Assembly: GCA_000320605.2 (NCBI GenBank)
Contig: KB445812.1
Location: 372,001-436,000 of the forward strand
Direction: 5' to 3'
Length of the DNA: 64,000 bases
DNA from: Gelatoporia subvermispora B
Taxonomy: Eukaryota; Basidiomycota; Agaricomycetes; Polyporales; Gelatoporiaceae
Part shown: positions 47,881-59,698 of the stretch, piece by piece
Layout: every line of letters begins with the position of its first letter
Numbering within the stretch: position 1 is the first letter of the stretch
Translations under genes and position numbers: made by a program
The notes under the pieces: generated by a model
Told to the model about the DNA's origin: nothing
The model's input: only the letters and a program-made list of their open reading frames with translations
The model's database searches: none

Positions 47881-48507
47881 AGGCGTCGCCGCGATACGCA
47901 AATGTATGCACTGCCATATGGGCGCAACTCAAACGGGCGTTAGAAATGTCATAAGTATGGCAATGCAGCTGGGAACGTCGTAACGGAAACACGGGAATGT
48001 AACTTTTCTCGACCACATTTGAACATGTACAACGTCACTCATCTTCTCGAAGCAGATGTTCGAACTGTTGCTCATGCGCCCGATAGAAGGATCGCGTGCA
48101 GTGTGTCATGTTCTCCAGTGTGAGACCGAGACCGAACGTACTAGGACAAATCGTGAGTAACGTAGCGCCTCCGCAGGGTCCACGACATAAACAGTCATTC
48201 ATAGTAGTCTGTAGATGTGCCTATCTGACAGCGCCCAGCCCTCAAGAGGCACCAACAAGTCTTATCTGAGCTTATGCGCTAGCCCGGCGCTCTAGTACGG
48301 TACTGATCCGGGCAGTGCGAAACTCCTGCTCAAGCCCGTCTCTTGGACGATGCAATCCTGGGCTCTCGGAATAGTCAGGTCACGGAAAAACTGAGGGGAT
48401 AGACAACCACTCCCGCCGACCCGGCGCATCGGGTTGCTCATACTACTTGGTCCCATTGCCCAAAGCATCGAACGCTGCTCTCAGAGGCCATTAGCAAAAT
48501 CTCATTT

Positions 48508-48800
48508 CCACTTGCCGATAACTTTTCGCAGCTTGTCGTGACTTTTACGACTTGCCACGTCCAAAAGGGGGGGAAAGTTAGCTGTAAGTTGGTGATTCAG
48601 CTTGCTCGACAACTTTTTGATGCTTTTTTAAGCTTGCCTTTCCTAGCGCTAACATTATTTTTCCACGGTTGCAAGGCCCTGACTAGTCATCGGCAACTTC
48701 GCGGTAGGCTGAAATGCCAACTTTTTGCCAACTTTTCCATCTTTCCGACCTTTTTTGGTTCGGCAAGTTGTAAAAGTTGTAAAATTTGGCGGCAAATTCA
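48508..48800. mobile_element. AT-rich MITE-like element with inverted ends
   Basis: The left end CACTTGCCGATAACTTTTCG...ACTTTTACGACTTGCC is mirrored at the right by GGCAAGTTGTAAAAGTTGTA...GGCGGCAAATT (inverted, imperfect, about 40 bp). The interior is rich in CAACTTTT/AAAAGTTG motifs and lacks coding. About 290 bp; mobility is inferred. Confidence 0.5.
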
Positions 48801-49618
48801 AGGTGAGATTTTCCTGATGGATGTCAGGTGGTCCGTGCTAATACCCGCATTGCACCCCCCATGGTACCTTCTTGATGTTGAATCATGTCCGTTCGGCTCA
48901 TGGTCGAGGTAAAATTTGCAGAAATAGTCCTCGGTGCCGCACTAACTCTACATCGATATTTCTTCCTAGTGGAGACCCATAGAAGTGATAGAACTCCTCG
49001 ACTGCCTACTGGAGGCGAAACGTACAGAATTCCGGTGTGTAAGCTGTCCCTGAAACACACTCGGAGAATCATTTCCTGCAAGTGTTAACACAGCCATATT
49101 TCCGCCGATTGTGACCACCAATATGCCAAAGATATCAGCCGTCCTATGGCGAAGCTATCCTACTGTACCGAGCTCCGATACTCCCCCGAAGCGCACTCCG
49201 AGTTGCGAAAGGAGCAAATGAGCTCACTCTACAACCACGCACACTAGTACCCTGGATGTCCGACTAGAATACGACCATCGCGATGTTGGTCCCGATGTCA
49301 TGTAGATCGTATTTTCGCCTGTCTGTACTATAATAATCCAACCTTTGAACGATCTGCGTTCTACAAGCACAGCATAATCTCGGTGCCATCCTCCGAGACT
49401 TTGATCACGAGATGGAGGAATACCCCGTCGATCTGTTGTATATACTTGCACAAGTATATTATGTTTACAAGAATATGAACGATTGTGCCGATAATGCTTG
49501 TAATATCGCTGTATAATTGTTTCAGTATATAGCGCTGAATGGTAAATGCAATGCATGGCGCATCGTGCATCATGTATGGTGTAAGTAATACGTGCCACTG
49601 AGGGGGCGAAACAAGCTC

Positions 49619-49646
49619 CAGACAAATAATATAAATTATTTGTCTG
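49619..49646. repeat. Perfect 12-bp inverted repeat
   Basis: CAGACAAATAAT, spacer ATAA, then ATTATTTGTCTG. A perfect hairpin in an AT-rich stretch with no gene close by. Confidence 0.9.
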
Positions 49647-52600
49647 TCAACGACGAGTTGTGTGCGCGCAGTCTGATGAAAAGCAGGTGTCCTAATCAGC
49701 GACTATTCTGTACCCAGAACCAGCTTAGTGCAGAGCTGTGAGGCATCGGGGTTTTTGCGCGTACACTGAGATTCAGGTCGCGCGAAAGCTGTGGAGCCTG
49801 TGCGATTTGCAATGATGCTCGGCGCTCTTGAGTACGCAAACACTTAACGCCAAGTCTCTTGAGCCGAGAAAGCGCCGTTGCTCGACCTTGACTTGAGCGG
49901 TGGTCAGGTCAACCTCCTCCATACTTGTCTTCTGTCTCGACATACCTTTCACATGGATCTCCCAGACGTTCTCAATCGCACAAGTCGCCCCTATATTAGT
50001 CATCGCACTTCCTCCTGAACTCGTATCCAAACATCTGATGTGAAGCGACTACAACGCTCTCCGCTGTCTCCCCTACTTGCACGATGTCCTACACCTCGTC
50101 ATCCCACGTTGGATCATGGAACCTCAGCGGAAACGGTGCCAACAGAGCAGCGACTCAACGCCGTGGAGCAAATGTACATGATTGCTGGTAAACCTCCTCG
50201 CAACTCCCAAGGTCACTGGCAGTGGTGGGTAGCCCTTGTCTGGTGGCGCATGGGCGAACCGGAGGGCCAACAACCTCAACAATAGACACAATCGACATTG
50301 GCTACCCATCCTCCTCGAAGAAATTTATTTCCGAAAGTATGATGACAAGCTCAATGGTTCCGAGCTTCAGGTGAGTCACGATTTACGCGATGGGCAGTGG
50401 CACCTTCAAGGAGCTCGACTCCAATACCCTAGGCATTCAGGGCACATGGCTGGCTAGGTCCCACTCGCATGTTTATTTTGCTGTTGAACAAATGAATCAG
50501 ACGTTGATGACTTGTGCAGAGCCTATGCACAAGAAATATGCGCCTCGCGAGCACCTCCGAGCAAGACTCGCTCATCATCTGCAACAATAACGTCGGCAAA
50601 TGTGAGGGGTAATGTACGTAGTTCTCCTCATCCAATAACATTGCTATTGGTGCTGACATTGTGGCCACGCATGTCCAGCTCTCGGGTTCCATGTCCCTGT
50701 TTGAGCATCTGTGGGGACACCGCATTTGACAACCCGTGCAATACGTCGCCAGCGCACATCCATACCCTCAGAGGTGAAATATATATAATTGGACTATCGT
50801 GATACTTGCCGGTGGGCATCTCCGCGCACACCGGCTGGAAAGGCTCCACTTTATTATCAAGAAGAAGCATAGGTAGCTCCAACGAATGATACGAGCATTG
50901 TACGGGACGATGGTCAGGAAGCAATATATCACAGATGCAATTCTGTTCAAGGTGTACCTGTCTACACGGACCACGGTGTTAACTGGCTTGATATTTGAGG
51001 ATCATCTCATACTACTACGTCATGTCGACAAGGTAATGTAGCGTTAAGGCTCTGCACTTGCCCCTTGCATCTCGGGCACGTCAAGTCTGTGAGACCGCAG
51101 GGGGGGGCCTGTCAGTGGGGACGACGATTTCATCAACTTAGGCCGGCAGAAGTCCTCGAGCCTCCCAGAAGTACGCCACGCCGTGTTCGCCGATTACTAC
51201 CTTGGCTCCTGTCAGGTGCGAGGACCACGAAGCCTGCTGCGAAGTCATCAGCTCATGTGACGGGTACTGAACCGTAAGTGACAGATCTGGTGATATTACT
51301 AATGAATTTGCTATTGGACTCGGCATGTGTGGCTAGGAACGCATGAACGCATCAGGATCAGAATGTGAGAAATTTCCACACTCGAAATAGTATGACTGAC
51401 AGCCCTAGCGGACCGAAGGGTGTGGAGTAATCGACGCTACTCCAATTCGTTGAGCTAGCTCGTATCTTGTGAGTAAGAGGAAACAGAAATATGGCCTAGT
51501 ATTGGGCAATTGTGAGTCAATCTAATGCCTCCTCCTTACATGTTAATCGTGTCCTATGACCAACAGGAGTACGAATTCGCCGACACAGTACACCAGAGAA
51601 ACATCACAATTCCGTTTATCACTGCGGCATCTTGTTCATTTCCGGAAATCTGCGATGCCTAAGTCACGGTGTCGCACATCCCTGAGGGTTATTAGTATTC
51701 TATTTCTCAACGTATGTTGATGTGAATTACAGGATCTGGTCGAACCTGAATCAAATGATGCTCTCGAAGTGTCTCGAATGGACTGTACTGTCGAATATCT
51801 GGGCACAAGAGATATCGGCGGCGCTCGCTGTATCCGTGCCCTCAAGTGTTGCCGAGTGTGACCGGTACGTCCATTAGCTGTTCGGAAGCTGTAGCGTGCA
51901 AACGCATGACTCACTGAACGATCAATAGTTTGCCTCTATCTTCATGAGCGAAGTCCAATCTGAATCACGCCCTGGACTCTCTGAGCATATGGTCAAAAGA
52001 GACAGCTCCAGAAGTCCCGAAGAGGATGTGTATATACCAGACTCTGTATTCATCTTGAGGCGTAGCCCTCAAAGCCTAAGGATCAGGAAGCACTCACGTG
52101 ATATAAGAAGAACATTATTCGTACAGGGGAGTTTAGGATTTCAGGGTCTGCGAGCTCGGAAACAGGGCTCACAAATCCGAGGATCTGGATATGTGCCTAT
52201 GGAGACAGGCAGATAATATGGAGGCCGTCGTATGGCGTTCTCACTGCGACATTTCACACAGCTCCGTCCGCGGCCTTCACGACCTATGTAGAAGGAAAGG
52301 ACATTATGTTTTTCCCGCTTATCCTCCAGGGCGACTCTCGGATGTGACTGTCATTCCGTGGCCTCTCTTGTCAATGTTGTACGCTTCTGTGATGTTCAAT
52401 TTGCAAAGAATGTGTGCACCAACAAACTAGCCGACTCATAGGCCCTCGCGTGGCATAGATGGTAAATACCGGCGGAGATGAATTGATGGTACCTTGACGG
52501 CCTATTGCGACCAGTATATTGAGTTACCCAGCATAAGATATACCGAAGAAACGAGTATGGAGCGACGATAATTGGCGAGTGAATTGATCATCACCGCTCG

Positions 52601-52869
52601 CTTCACTGTTTTACTGTTGATGCAGCTCAATGATGATCTTCTATCTCACAATTGAACAGCTATGGATGGATGCAAGTTGCTTAGTAGCCCGCGGACAGAG
52701 CTTCGCCAGATACAAATAAACATATGGAGTGTGAGATATGATTATCACCGTCCGCATGATCGCGGCAGTATGCTTTCAGTTGAAGTGGCTGTGGCAACCT
52801 AGTGCAAGGCACCGTCAATGTCTCCATTTTCAATACCTATTCACCTGAGCAGTGACCCTCGCAAGGCCA

Positions 52870-52875
52870 TATAAA
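52870..52875 (+). promoter_or_regulatory. TATA box of the DUF6534 gene
   Basis: TATAAA (context GCCATATAAAGGGCC) 79 nt upstream of ATG 52949, a consensus core promoter position for a fungal gene. Confidence 0.5.
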
Positions 52876-52948
52876 GGGCCACTGTTCGATCACCCAGGTA
52901 TGGTGCACTGTCTTGCGAGTGCTCTACACAATCTCACACAAACCCAAT

Positions 52949-54929
52949 ATGTCTGTGTCATCTGGCGCACTAGGGAGATTCGATGTACCCCCTCTGGACA
53001 ATACGGTATGCCTTTCCGCTGTTCATCTACAACGCTACAGCAGGGAACTGACTCGCATTGGATTAGATGGGAGCCTTGCTCATCGGCGCACTGTGAGTCC
53101 CGTGTCATGTTCGTGACATATCCACTTACGACAGGAAACACCACTCGTACAAGTGTATCCGCAGCGTACGTGATTGGTCGTTCCTGCTATAATTGACGAT
53201 ATCATTGCATTCCATCCAGACTATGGGGTATCACTTGCTCGCAGGCGTATCATTACTATACCGTTAGTGTTGTTGTGGTCTTGTATGCCGAATCTCTCAA
53301 TGATACACTCGGACAGCATTACAGCGATGTTGTACTCCTCCAATTGGTGGTATGTCTCATGTTCGATCGGGAAGTGAGATCTATTGACCTAGATGGTCTA
53401 TCAGGTTGTCACTTCTTTGTACGCCCCTGAATCTGAGCACATAGGAATTCACTACTGAGCATAGCTCGTTTTACCAGCCTTCTGGATACGGTTCACCAGA
53501 TTTTGATATCGCACATCGTCTACACATATCTGATCACCTGGTACAGTGATCCTCTGAACCTCCTTCGATACGTCTGGTAAGCGGTCATGTATTCCTCACT
53601 GTATGCAATGTGCCAACTAATGAGATAATGAATAAGGAGCATCGAGGTGATATGTACTGCTTACTCCAATAGACACCTGGATGGCTGATGGTACAACAGG
53701 TTCAGATCTTAGTCACTGTGCGTGCGTTGCTTGCCATACGAGATCCACACTGACCCTATGGGCAAGGGTTTCAATGTTCTGCTTGTCGAGGGGTGAGTGT
53801 CCTTAACACATAATGATAAACGACGTTCACGTGTTGTATGAGGTTCCTCATCTGGAGGGTTTGGCTTTGTGTGTAACTACATAAATGATGAGTCCACATG
53901 CCTTATCGATTATGTAGTTGGACGTCAATCCATTCTGCAAGTATCACCCCTGGTAAGATCCGCCTAACGCTCACTTTTCCGGATACTCAAGAGTATCGTG
54001 CACCTCGATGACCGGTAGATAGCGCTGTCTCTCACGTCATTCACGATTGAAATCCGTGCGTCATCTTCCCAGTTAATATTCGAGTTAATATTCAATGCTC
54101 AACAATCTCAGTTTACTACTGTAAAATGTGGGATGTCTGACTCGTGATCGTATTTTGCGGCTCATGAGAAGCACAGGAAAGGATTCGAGTTGCTGGTTGG
54201 TGCCGACAAGCTCCTCGTGAGTTGTCTTCTGCTCAAACTAACCGCACTTTCTGATGACTTGTGGCAGGATTATTCCTATGCCTCGGGTGCCATCAACATG
54301 GCCGCCATTGGAGCCATCACCGTTCAATCTGTCTTTCTTTTACGTAGCTCCAAGAGTGGTTTAGCTTCGTGAGTCGTCCCACACATAGACAGGGTTCTGT
54401 ACAAACATTTGGGAAGGACGAATCATGTAATCCAGCGCCTCATCGTCTTCCTCGTTGGCACTGGACTGGCTATATCGTATGTGATATGCGATCTTTGGCT
54501 GCATTTCGGCTAAGCCGACTTGTAGCTTCTGCGCAATGTTAAGCCTTATAACGGTGACGCATTCTGCCTCAGCGTAGGCCATCGGTATTTACTCAAACCC
54601 ACCTCTGTGTAGGTCATCGCGATGCCCACCACCCTTATTTTCTCAATCTTTTACTTTTTAATATCAAGACGTGAGTACCCGGGTATAAGCGTATCGATCA
54701 TCTCAAGGAACTCTGACCTTGACAGTGGCTACGAACTCACTCCTGTTGACGTGAGTATGCCTACTGCCAGTGCATCTGTGACAAAGATACTGACATCCAC
54801 AGACTCAATATGCGTGAGGGAATGCGAGCTGCTCTGCCGAATACAGTAGTGTTGGGAAGCCTCCGCTTCGCGGCCACTACCACCGAAGTGAGCCAACGAT
54901 ATCTGCAGAAAAGAGGCTTATTCACGTGA
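52949..54929 (+). CDS. DUF6534 family membrane protein
   Basis: Multi-pass basidiomycete membrane protein of unknown function, different from the seven-TM family at 18-27 kb. Pieces joined in frame: MSVSSGALGRFDVPPLDNT, MGALLIGAL, LWGITCSQAYHYYT, LLDTVHQILISHIVYTYLIT, WYSDPLNLLRYVW, SIEVQILVTGFNVLLVEGFL, IWRVWLFGRQSILQVSPL; then the DUF6534 part: GFELLVGADKLLVSCLLLKL, LSDDLWQDYSYASGAINMAA, TDRVLYKHLGRTNHVIQRLI, VFLVGTGLAIS, AMPTTLIFSIFYFLISR and ATNSLLLTLNMREGMRAALP, ending YLQKRGLFT (TGA 54927-54929). At least ten introns. The exons between about 53970 and 54170 and the one near 53280-53460 could not be settled, so a defect there is not excluded. Confidence 0.75.
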
Positions 54930-55345
54930 ATGTCTTCAGCAGGTCACTGGCTCACGGATGACTTCGACTTGTGACGTTCCTGATGCGGCTGTGATTGTCT
55001 GACCCAATGTGCGGAGTTGAGCGATCCGCGCTGAGCAATCTCTGATAACGGTACCAGGACGATCTGGCGGAGTCCTCGACGCCGTTTTCTACACGTCTAT
55101 GTTTTACGGAGCATCTCCGGAATACTATGCGTGTGCTGACGTCTGGCAGCGGCACTTTCTGAGGAAAGTTGGACTTGGATCGACGGTGTACCATATGCTG
55201 AAGAGAGTCATTGCAGATGTGTACACGTCGCATCCAGATAGCGACATAAGGAAGGCTGTGTGAATCGTTAGTTTTACCTATGTTCAAAACTGCATACCAA
55301 ACGCAGAAATTGCCGTGTGACCCTATTTGTGCTATTTCGAAATCA

Positions 55346-55604
55346 TCATTGCCGTCTACCACTGAAGTGATGTTCAGGTGGATTTAATAGCTGAGTGTTC
55401 TCCTCGGATCGGTCATGCTCGTGTGCAAGGCTATCTCGACAGACGATCAGTAGCCCAGCTTCGATCCAAGTAGTTCGGCTGGCCACCCCGATTGCAGCCG
55501 ATCTGAGTTCCCTGCCTACGACGCGGTCTAATTCCTCATGGGCCGCTCTTCGAGGTGTTTTGATCACCAGATTCAGGCAATACAAAGCACTCGTCCACCA
55601 CTAA
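55346..55604 (-). pseudogene. Possible cytochrome P450 relic
   Basis: A minus-strand stretch reads CLNLVIKTPRRAAHEELDRV followed by VGRELRSAA and ASRTTWIEAGLLIVC. This resembles the segment between the I and K helices of fungal P450s (xxPxVQxRAxxELDxVVGxxRLP...LPYxxAxxxE). No heme-binding FxxGxRxCxG, I-helix or ExxR motif was found nearby, so at best it is a fragment. Chance resemblance is possible. Confidence 0.3.
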
Positions 55605-55662
55605 ATAGAATGTGTGAGAGCGTCACATTCGATCGCCTGTTTGTGCTCCTATGTGTCGTTTG

Positions 55663-56436
55663 CTAATACAGACTGGGAACTAAGCGATATGGTACTGCCT
55701 TGGCCCAATCATCCCACTGCTTCCCAAACTCTGTACGCAGCACCTGGTCCTCCTGCGGTATCCTGTTAAATACCCCCCCGATTAGGTATACGTTCCAAGT
55801 CCACCAGGAATACGCAAGTACCCTCCCCCATTCAGTGCCCAAGACACCGCTCTCCAGAATCCACGATCCAGAGGAAAACAGGCACATGGCTATGCCAACC
55901 GTCTCGATCATTCCGGAGATGTAAGATGGGTGGCGAACCCACGCGTACGGACCGGCAGTGATAAGCTGGTGTGCGGGGCGTACTGCGACCTCGTATGTGA
56001 AGAATCTCCCGAGGGTATGATAGCAGGATAGGCGAACTAATCCGCCGGAAATGGATAGAATCCAGCCGATTAAGAAGATGGGAGATATGTTTATCTGCAC
56101 CGCGTTCTGTTCAGCGGTCCAAGAGAGTGCAGACAGGGTCCGCTGTGCTGCAACGCTTGCTAGATTATGGTACGCAAGAATTGTAGCTACTTCGCAGAAA
56201 CAGGCGATCCAGACAACAAACTGAAGGATCGAAGTTAGCTCTGAGAGCTATTGAAGCTTCCTCGAGCGCACCTTAGCGATGGGGGCCACTGTCGACATGG
56301 CAATGCGGAAAATACGCTGCGCTGGTGACATTCCTTTGGCAAGTTCTCTTGCGGATGCAGGCGATTGAGGAGACGTCAACGCAATGTGATTGGCAAGCGC
56401 TGCAGAAAGGATGAGCGGGATTTTGAGATACGACAT
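55663..56436 (-). CDS. ICMT-like methyltransferase, copy 2
   Basis: Paralogue of the gene at 43545, in the opposite orientation 11 kb away. ATG 56436: MSYLKIPLILSAALANHIAL, then QRIFRIAMSTVAPIAK. A 51-nt phase-0 intron (56221-56271, GTGCGC...CTTCAG with CTAAC branch site) contains an in-frame TAG, so here splicing is required. Exon 2: FVVWIACFCEVATILAYHNL, FLIGWILSISGGLVRLSCYH, GRFFTYEVAVRP, LITAGPYAWVRHPSYISGMI, EDQVLRTEFGKQWDDWAKAV and PYRLVPSLY. Length is 240 residues. All core motifs are kept. The substrate is unknown; many mushroom genomes carry several such paralogues. Confidence 0.87.
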
Positions 56437-58530
56437 CCTGGTGTGGTGTGCGTTGAGAGACGACTCGATCGATGAGGCGTCGATAGTCTTTACCTGAGCG
56501 TTTTTCGCTGCGGCTGTTGATATCCGATATCCTGAAGACGTGAGGCAGAGCGATGAAGATGTGGCGTGTTCTCAAAGGGCCTGACACGGTGGGTGTAGTC
56601 CTGAAGCTTAAGAGCCCGGGTGAGAGCGTTGATATGATATAAACAGATTGCCTGCACAGGAGAATTTGAGTTTTGAGCCTGCGCGTGCGAACTCACCAAA
56701 AGGGTTATAAAGCCGATGGTCCGGACACATGCTAGGCTAGGGGGCCCCGGGCAAGGCAGGGAATATGGAAGCGACCAGCTTGGCACGGGTCACAGACTCA
56801 CAGAGCAGACGTTAGAGCCCACTCCTGTCTGCCTCGTTGATAACCTCAGCGACGAGCAAAAAGCGAAGGCGGTTGCTCGACATGGGATCTAGGTCCCAGC
56901 TCTCGACTTGCAACTGGCATGCACGAAAAGCGGAAAGTCGGGCAATCACGTGCGTGAAGAGCGCCCCATGCCTTGAGCGCCAGTGTCGAGTGCCCCAACT
57001 TCGTTGCCAGAGGACTTGCTCACTGGATTAGCCGCCCTCCAATTCTTTCATGATGTATTATCACTAGGGCGCGTTTGACTGCTCTGCGACACGCGCGGTT
57101 TATGAATCGAAGTGCTGTCAAGAACAGAACAGCGCTGACATTGGAAAATTTCCAGCAACGCCAGCAGAGAAATTGGGTTCTGTTGGAAGCAGCATCTGTC
57201 GTTACGGCGAGTACATATCTTTCTTCGCATGGCTGCGTTAGAGCTTCACGCATGGAAACTGTAGCGCTGAAGTGTGTAGCCCTTTTCGTGCTGAAGGGGA
57301 ATCCCTAGACATGGCATCGTTGTAGAGCAGCAACATCTGTGACCGCGCGCGGTACTGTCGCATCTATTACTTGGGCCGAGTATTGAGGATTTGATCCAGT
57401 GGTCAATTCGTTGACCATTTGCTGATTAGGTACGGGGTATTCAGGCTCATTCTCAGCGGTCCTGGCCTGGCTACTGAATGGAGCTCAATGAATCGATCCG
57501 TTGGTTCCGCTTCGCTCCTGGTTCCGAGAATGAACATGACAACAAGGTGTGAGCCGAAGTCAACCTCGAAGTCAACCTCTAGATGCGTACCGTGCGTTAT
57601 GCCGAAAGTCGTGATGTGGCAGAGAAAGGCAGTCTCTTGGCGGTGATGTGTGGGGGGCAGCTTGCTAGCAGTAATGCCTGCCCCGATGCATGTATCTCTA
57701 ACTGTTCGACCCATTCAGCTATGTCCAGTACAGCATCCATCGAGACGTAGTAACGGCTCCAGAAATGTTGATGGAGCATACGTGAGGAGTCCCATACTAT
57801 GCGCTCCCAATACTGGCTGATAGAGAGGGTCGAGCTAAATAAGTGCGTTCAACGGCTGAGTCGGCATCTGCTGAATCCTGTTTCGCGAACTCACCGATGG
57901 ACCCAGGCCAGTGGTATACACCCCTCTCTGGGTTGTATAGGACGTTTCCCTGGCCTGGACTCGGGAAGCCGTCACAGAAGCTCACGGAGTCTTTTTTAAA
58001 GTTCCGTGCGGCTCAATTTGGAAATGGTTCTTGATGCGGAAGCCGTGTGGGACCGAGCGCCACAATGGCAACTTGAGGTCGACCATGAGACCTCTGAGCC
58101 GGAAGGAGTAGGCAAAACATGAAGTAGTCTGGCCACGCGTTATGTGGATACCAGCGGCTCGGGTTGGTTTAGCTTGTCTTTGAGCTCCACAGAATATCAA
58201 TCGATGTTTCAGGCAAGTTGACACAAATAGTGCGAGCAGCCCGACATGCCGAGCCAGCGTGGCTACTATCTGTCACTTGCGTTATCATGTATTTCTTCGT
58301 CTTCCTGCGTTCCTGCGGTCACGTCTATTTTTCCGCAGCTAGGGTCTTGGTGTCTATCCAGCCGAGGCGTTGTATCTGACGGATTGAACTGATCGGGGGG
58401 CAAGGATCAGATAGTAGCGCATCTACTACGCGCAAAATATCTTCATCATCAATTCCATCGACCTCTAGGCATCAATATCGGCCGTCATAACGAGAAGCGC
58501 GACTTGGTACCAGACACACATTGCGTGAAG
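56437..58530. other. Intergenic, no gene supported
   Basis: About 2.1 kb. Minus-strand open stretches at 57403-58224 (for example GLMVDLKLPLWRSVPHGFRI, and GQGNVLYNPERGVYHWPGSI) look partly coding-like but do not join into a recognisable protein. A perfect 12-bp tandem duplication lies at 57554-57577. Confidence 0.45.
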
Positions 58531-59698
58531 ATGCCTCTGGTCTGGTATGTTACTGGTACGCTACTATCCTGTTCCTATCAGATGCAACCGAGAGGGTACA
58601 GAAGAGGCTAAATACCTGACAGGGACCTCATCCGGCCTGGGTCGGGAGTTGGTACAGATACTCTCAGACCGGGGTGAGATGGTCATTGCAACGGCCAGGT
58701 CTCTTGAGAAGATACAAGATTCGTGGCACCGTAATCCCAGAATACGGTTGCAGCAACTGGACGTTACGGAAGGCGTAGCATCAATCAAGGCTAAGGTGGA
58801 GGAGGCCATGACGTTCTTTGGCCGCATCGATGTCCTCGTGAACAACGCTGGCACGGGAGTGGTTGGTTTGACTGAGGAGGGCGGGTACGTCCGTTGTCTC
58901 CATCATAGTCATGAGAGCTGCGGTTGCTCAAGACCACATACCGTTCTGCACAGGTCCGCTCTCGTTCGCGAACAGTTCGACGTGAATTTCTTTGGCCAAA
59001 TTGACGTCACGCAAGCGGTTCTGCCGCACATGCGTGCAGAAAAATCGGGCACTATTGTCTTTCTCGGAAGTCGCTCTAGTTGGTCCCCTGAAAATATCGT
59101 GAGTATCAAATACCCAACAAGGGCATGATCTCATAATGAACTCATCGAGACAGGGTACAGGTGAGCATTGTCGAGTTGAATATTTCGAAGTCTTTGTCAA
59201 CACGTTTACCACCCAGGGATCTACGGAGCATCCAAAGGAGCGTTGCGCAGTACGTCTCACAATTGCCGATGGCTGAATTCACGCACAGACTGACCTTATG
59301 ATGCACTGGCAGTTCTTGCTGAAAGTCTCGCACAAGAAGTCGCTCCGTTTGCAATCCGTGTCTTGATCGTTGAGCCCGCCTTGGTTCGAACGAACATCCT
59401 CGAGGGACCAGGCTGGAGAGGAACTCCCATTCCGGAATACGATGAAATTAAGAAGCCATCGAATGGAAAGCCTCAGAAACCAGCGCTACCCAATGATCCG
59501 AAGAAAGTCATGGGCGCTGTCGTAGACGTCGTGACGGGAGAGGGCAAGGCTAAAGGAAGACCCTGGCCGTTGTACTTGCCTCTTGGTCCTGAAACCGAGA
59601 CAACAATTCGTAAGAAGTGCGCTACGATGATGGAAGTTGTTGAGGAGTGGAAAGACATCACTCGAGATACTAGGTTGGAAGACAAGAACCTCAGTTGA
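58531..59698 (+). CDS. Short-chain dehydrogenase/reductase (SDR)
   Basis: NAD(P)-dependent oxidoreductase with the classical Rossmann fold. ATG 58531 and the first intron give MPLVWYVTGTSSGLGRELVQ (TGxxxGxG cofactor motif). Then RGEMVIATARSLEKIQDSWH, LQQLDVTEGVASIKAKVEEA, RIDVLVNNAGTGVVGLTEEG (NNAG), ALVREQFDVNFFGQIDVTQA, GTIVFLGSRSSWSPENI, and the active-site IYGASKGALR (YxxxK) with VAPFAIRVLIVEPALVRTNI. The tail has PKKVMGAVVDVVTGEGKAKG. Five exons, one of them apparently only 7 nt (59154-59160). It ends at TGA 59698; about 285 residues, normal for this fungal SDR group. It lies 1.7 kb upstream of the halogenase on the same strand. The substrate is unknown. Confidence 0.88.

Larger units (their letters stand above)
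47118..52948. other. Gene-poor, repeat-containing region
   Basis: About 5.8 kb with no gene I can support. It holds foldback element copy 3 (47721-47880), an AT-rich element with inverted ends (48508-48800) and two short perfect palindromes (49440-49459, 49619-49646). A possible small exon at 50084-50189 (MSYTSSSHVGSWNLSGNGAN) has no convincing continuation. Confidence 0.5.

Noticed and set aside
50084..50590. Possible lectin-like (CVNH) small gene beginning MSYTSSSHVGSWNLSG
   Set aside because: The first exon looks plausible, but no continuation with the family's cysteines or repeats could be joined in frame.
57403..58224. Possible minus-strand gene with segment DLKLPLWRSVPHGFRIKN
   Set aside because: Frames can be linked only by arbitrary introns and no family was recognised.
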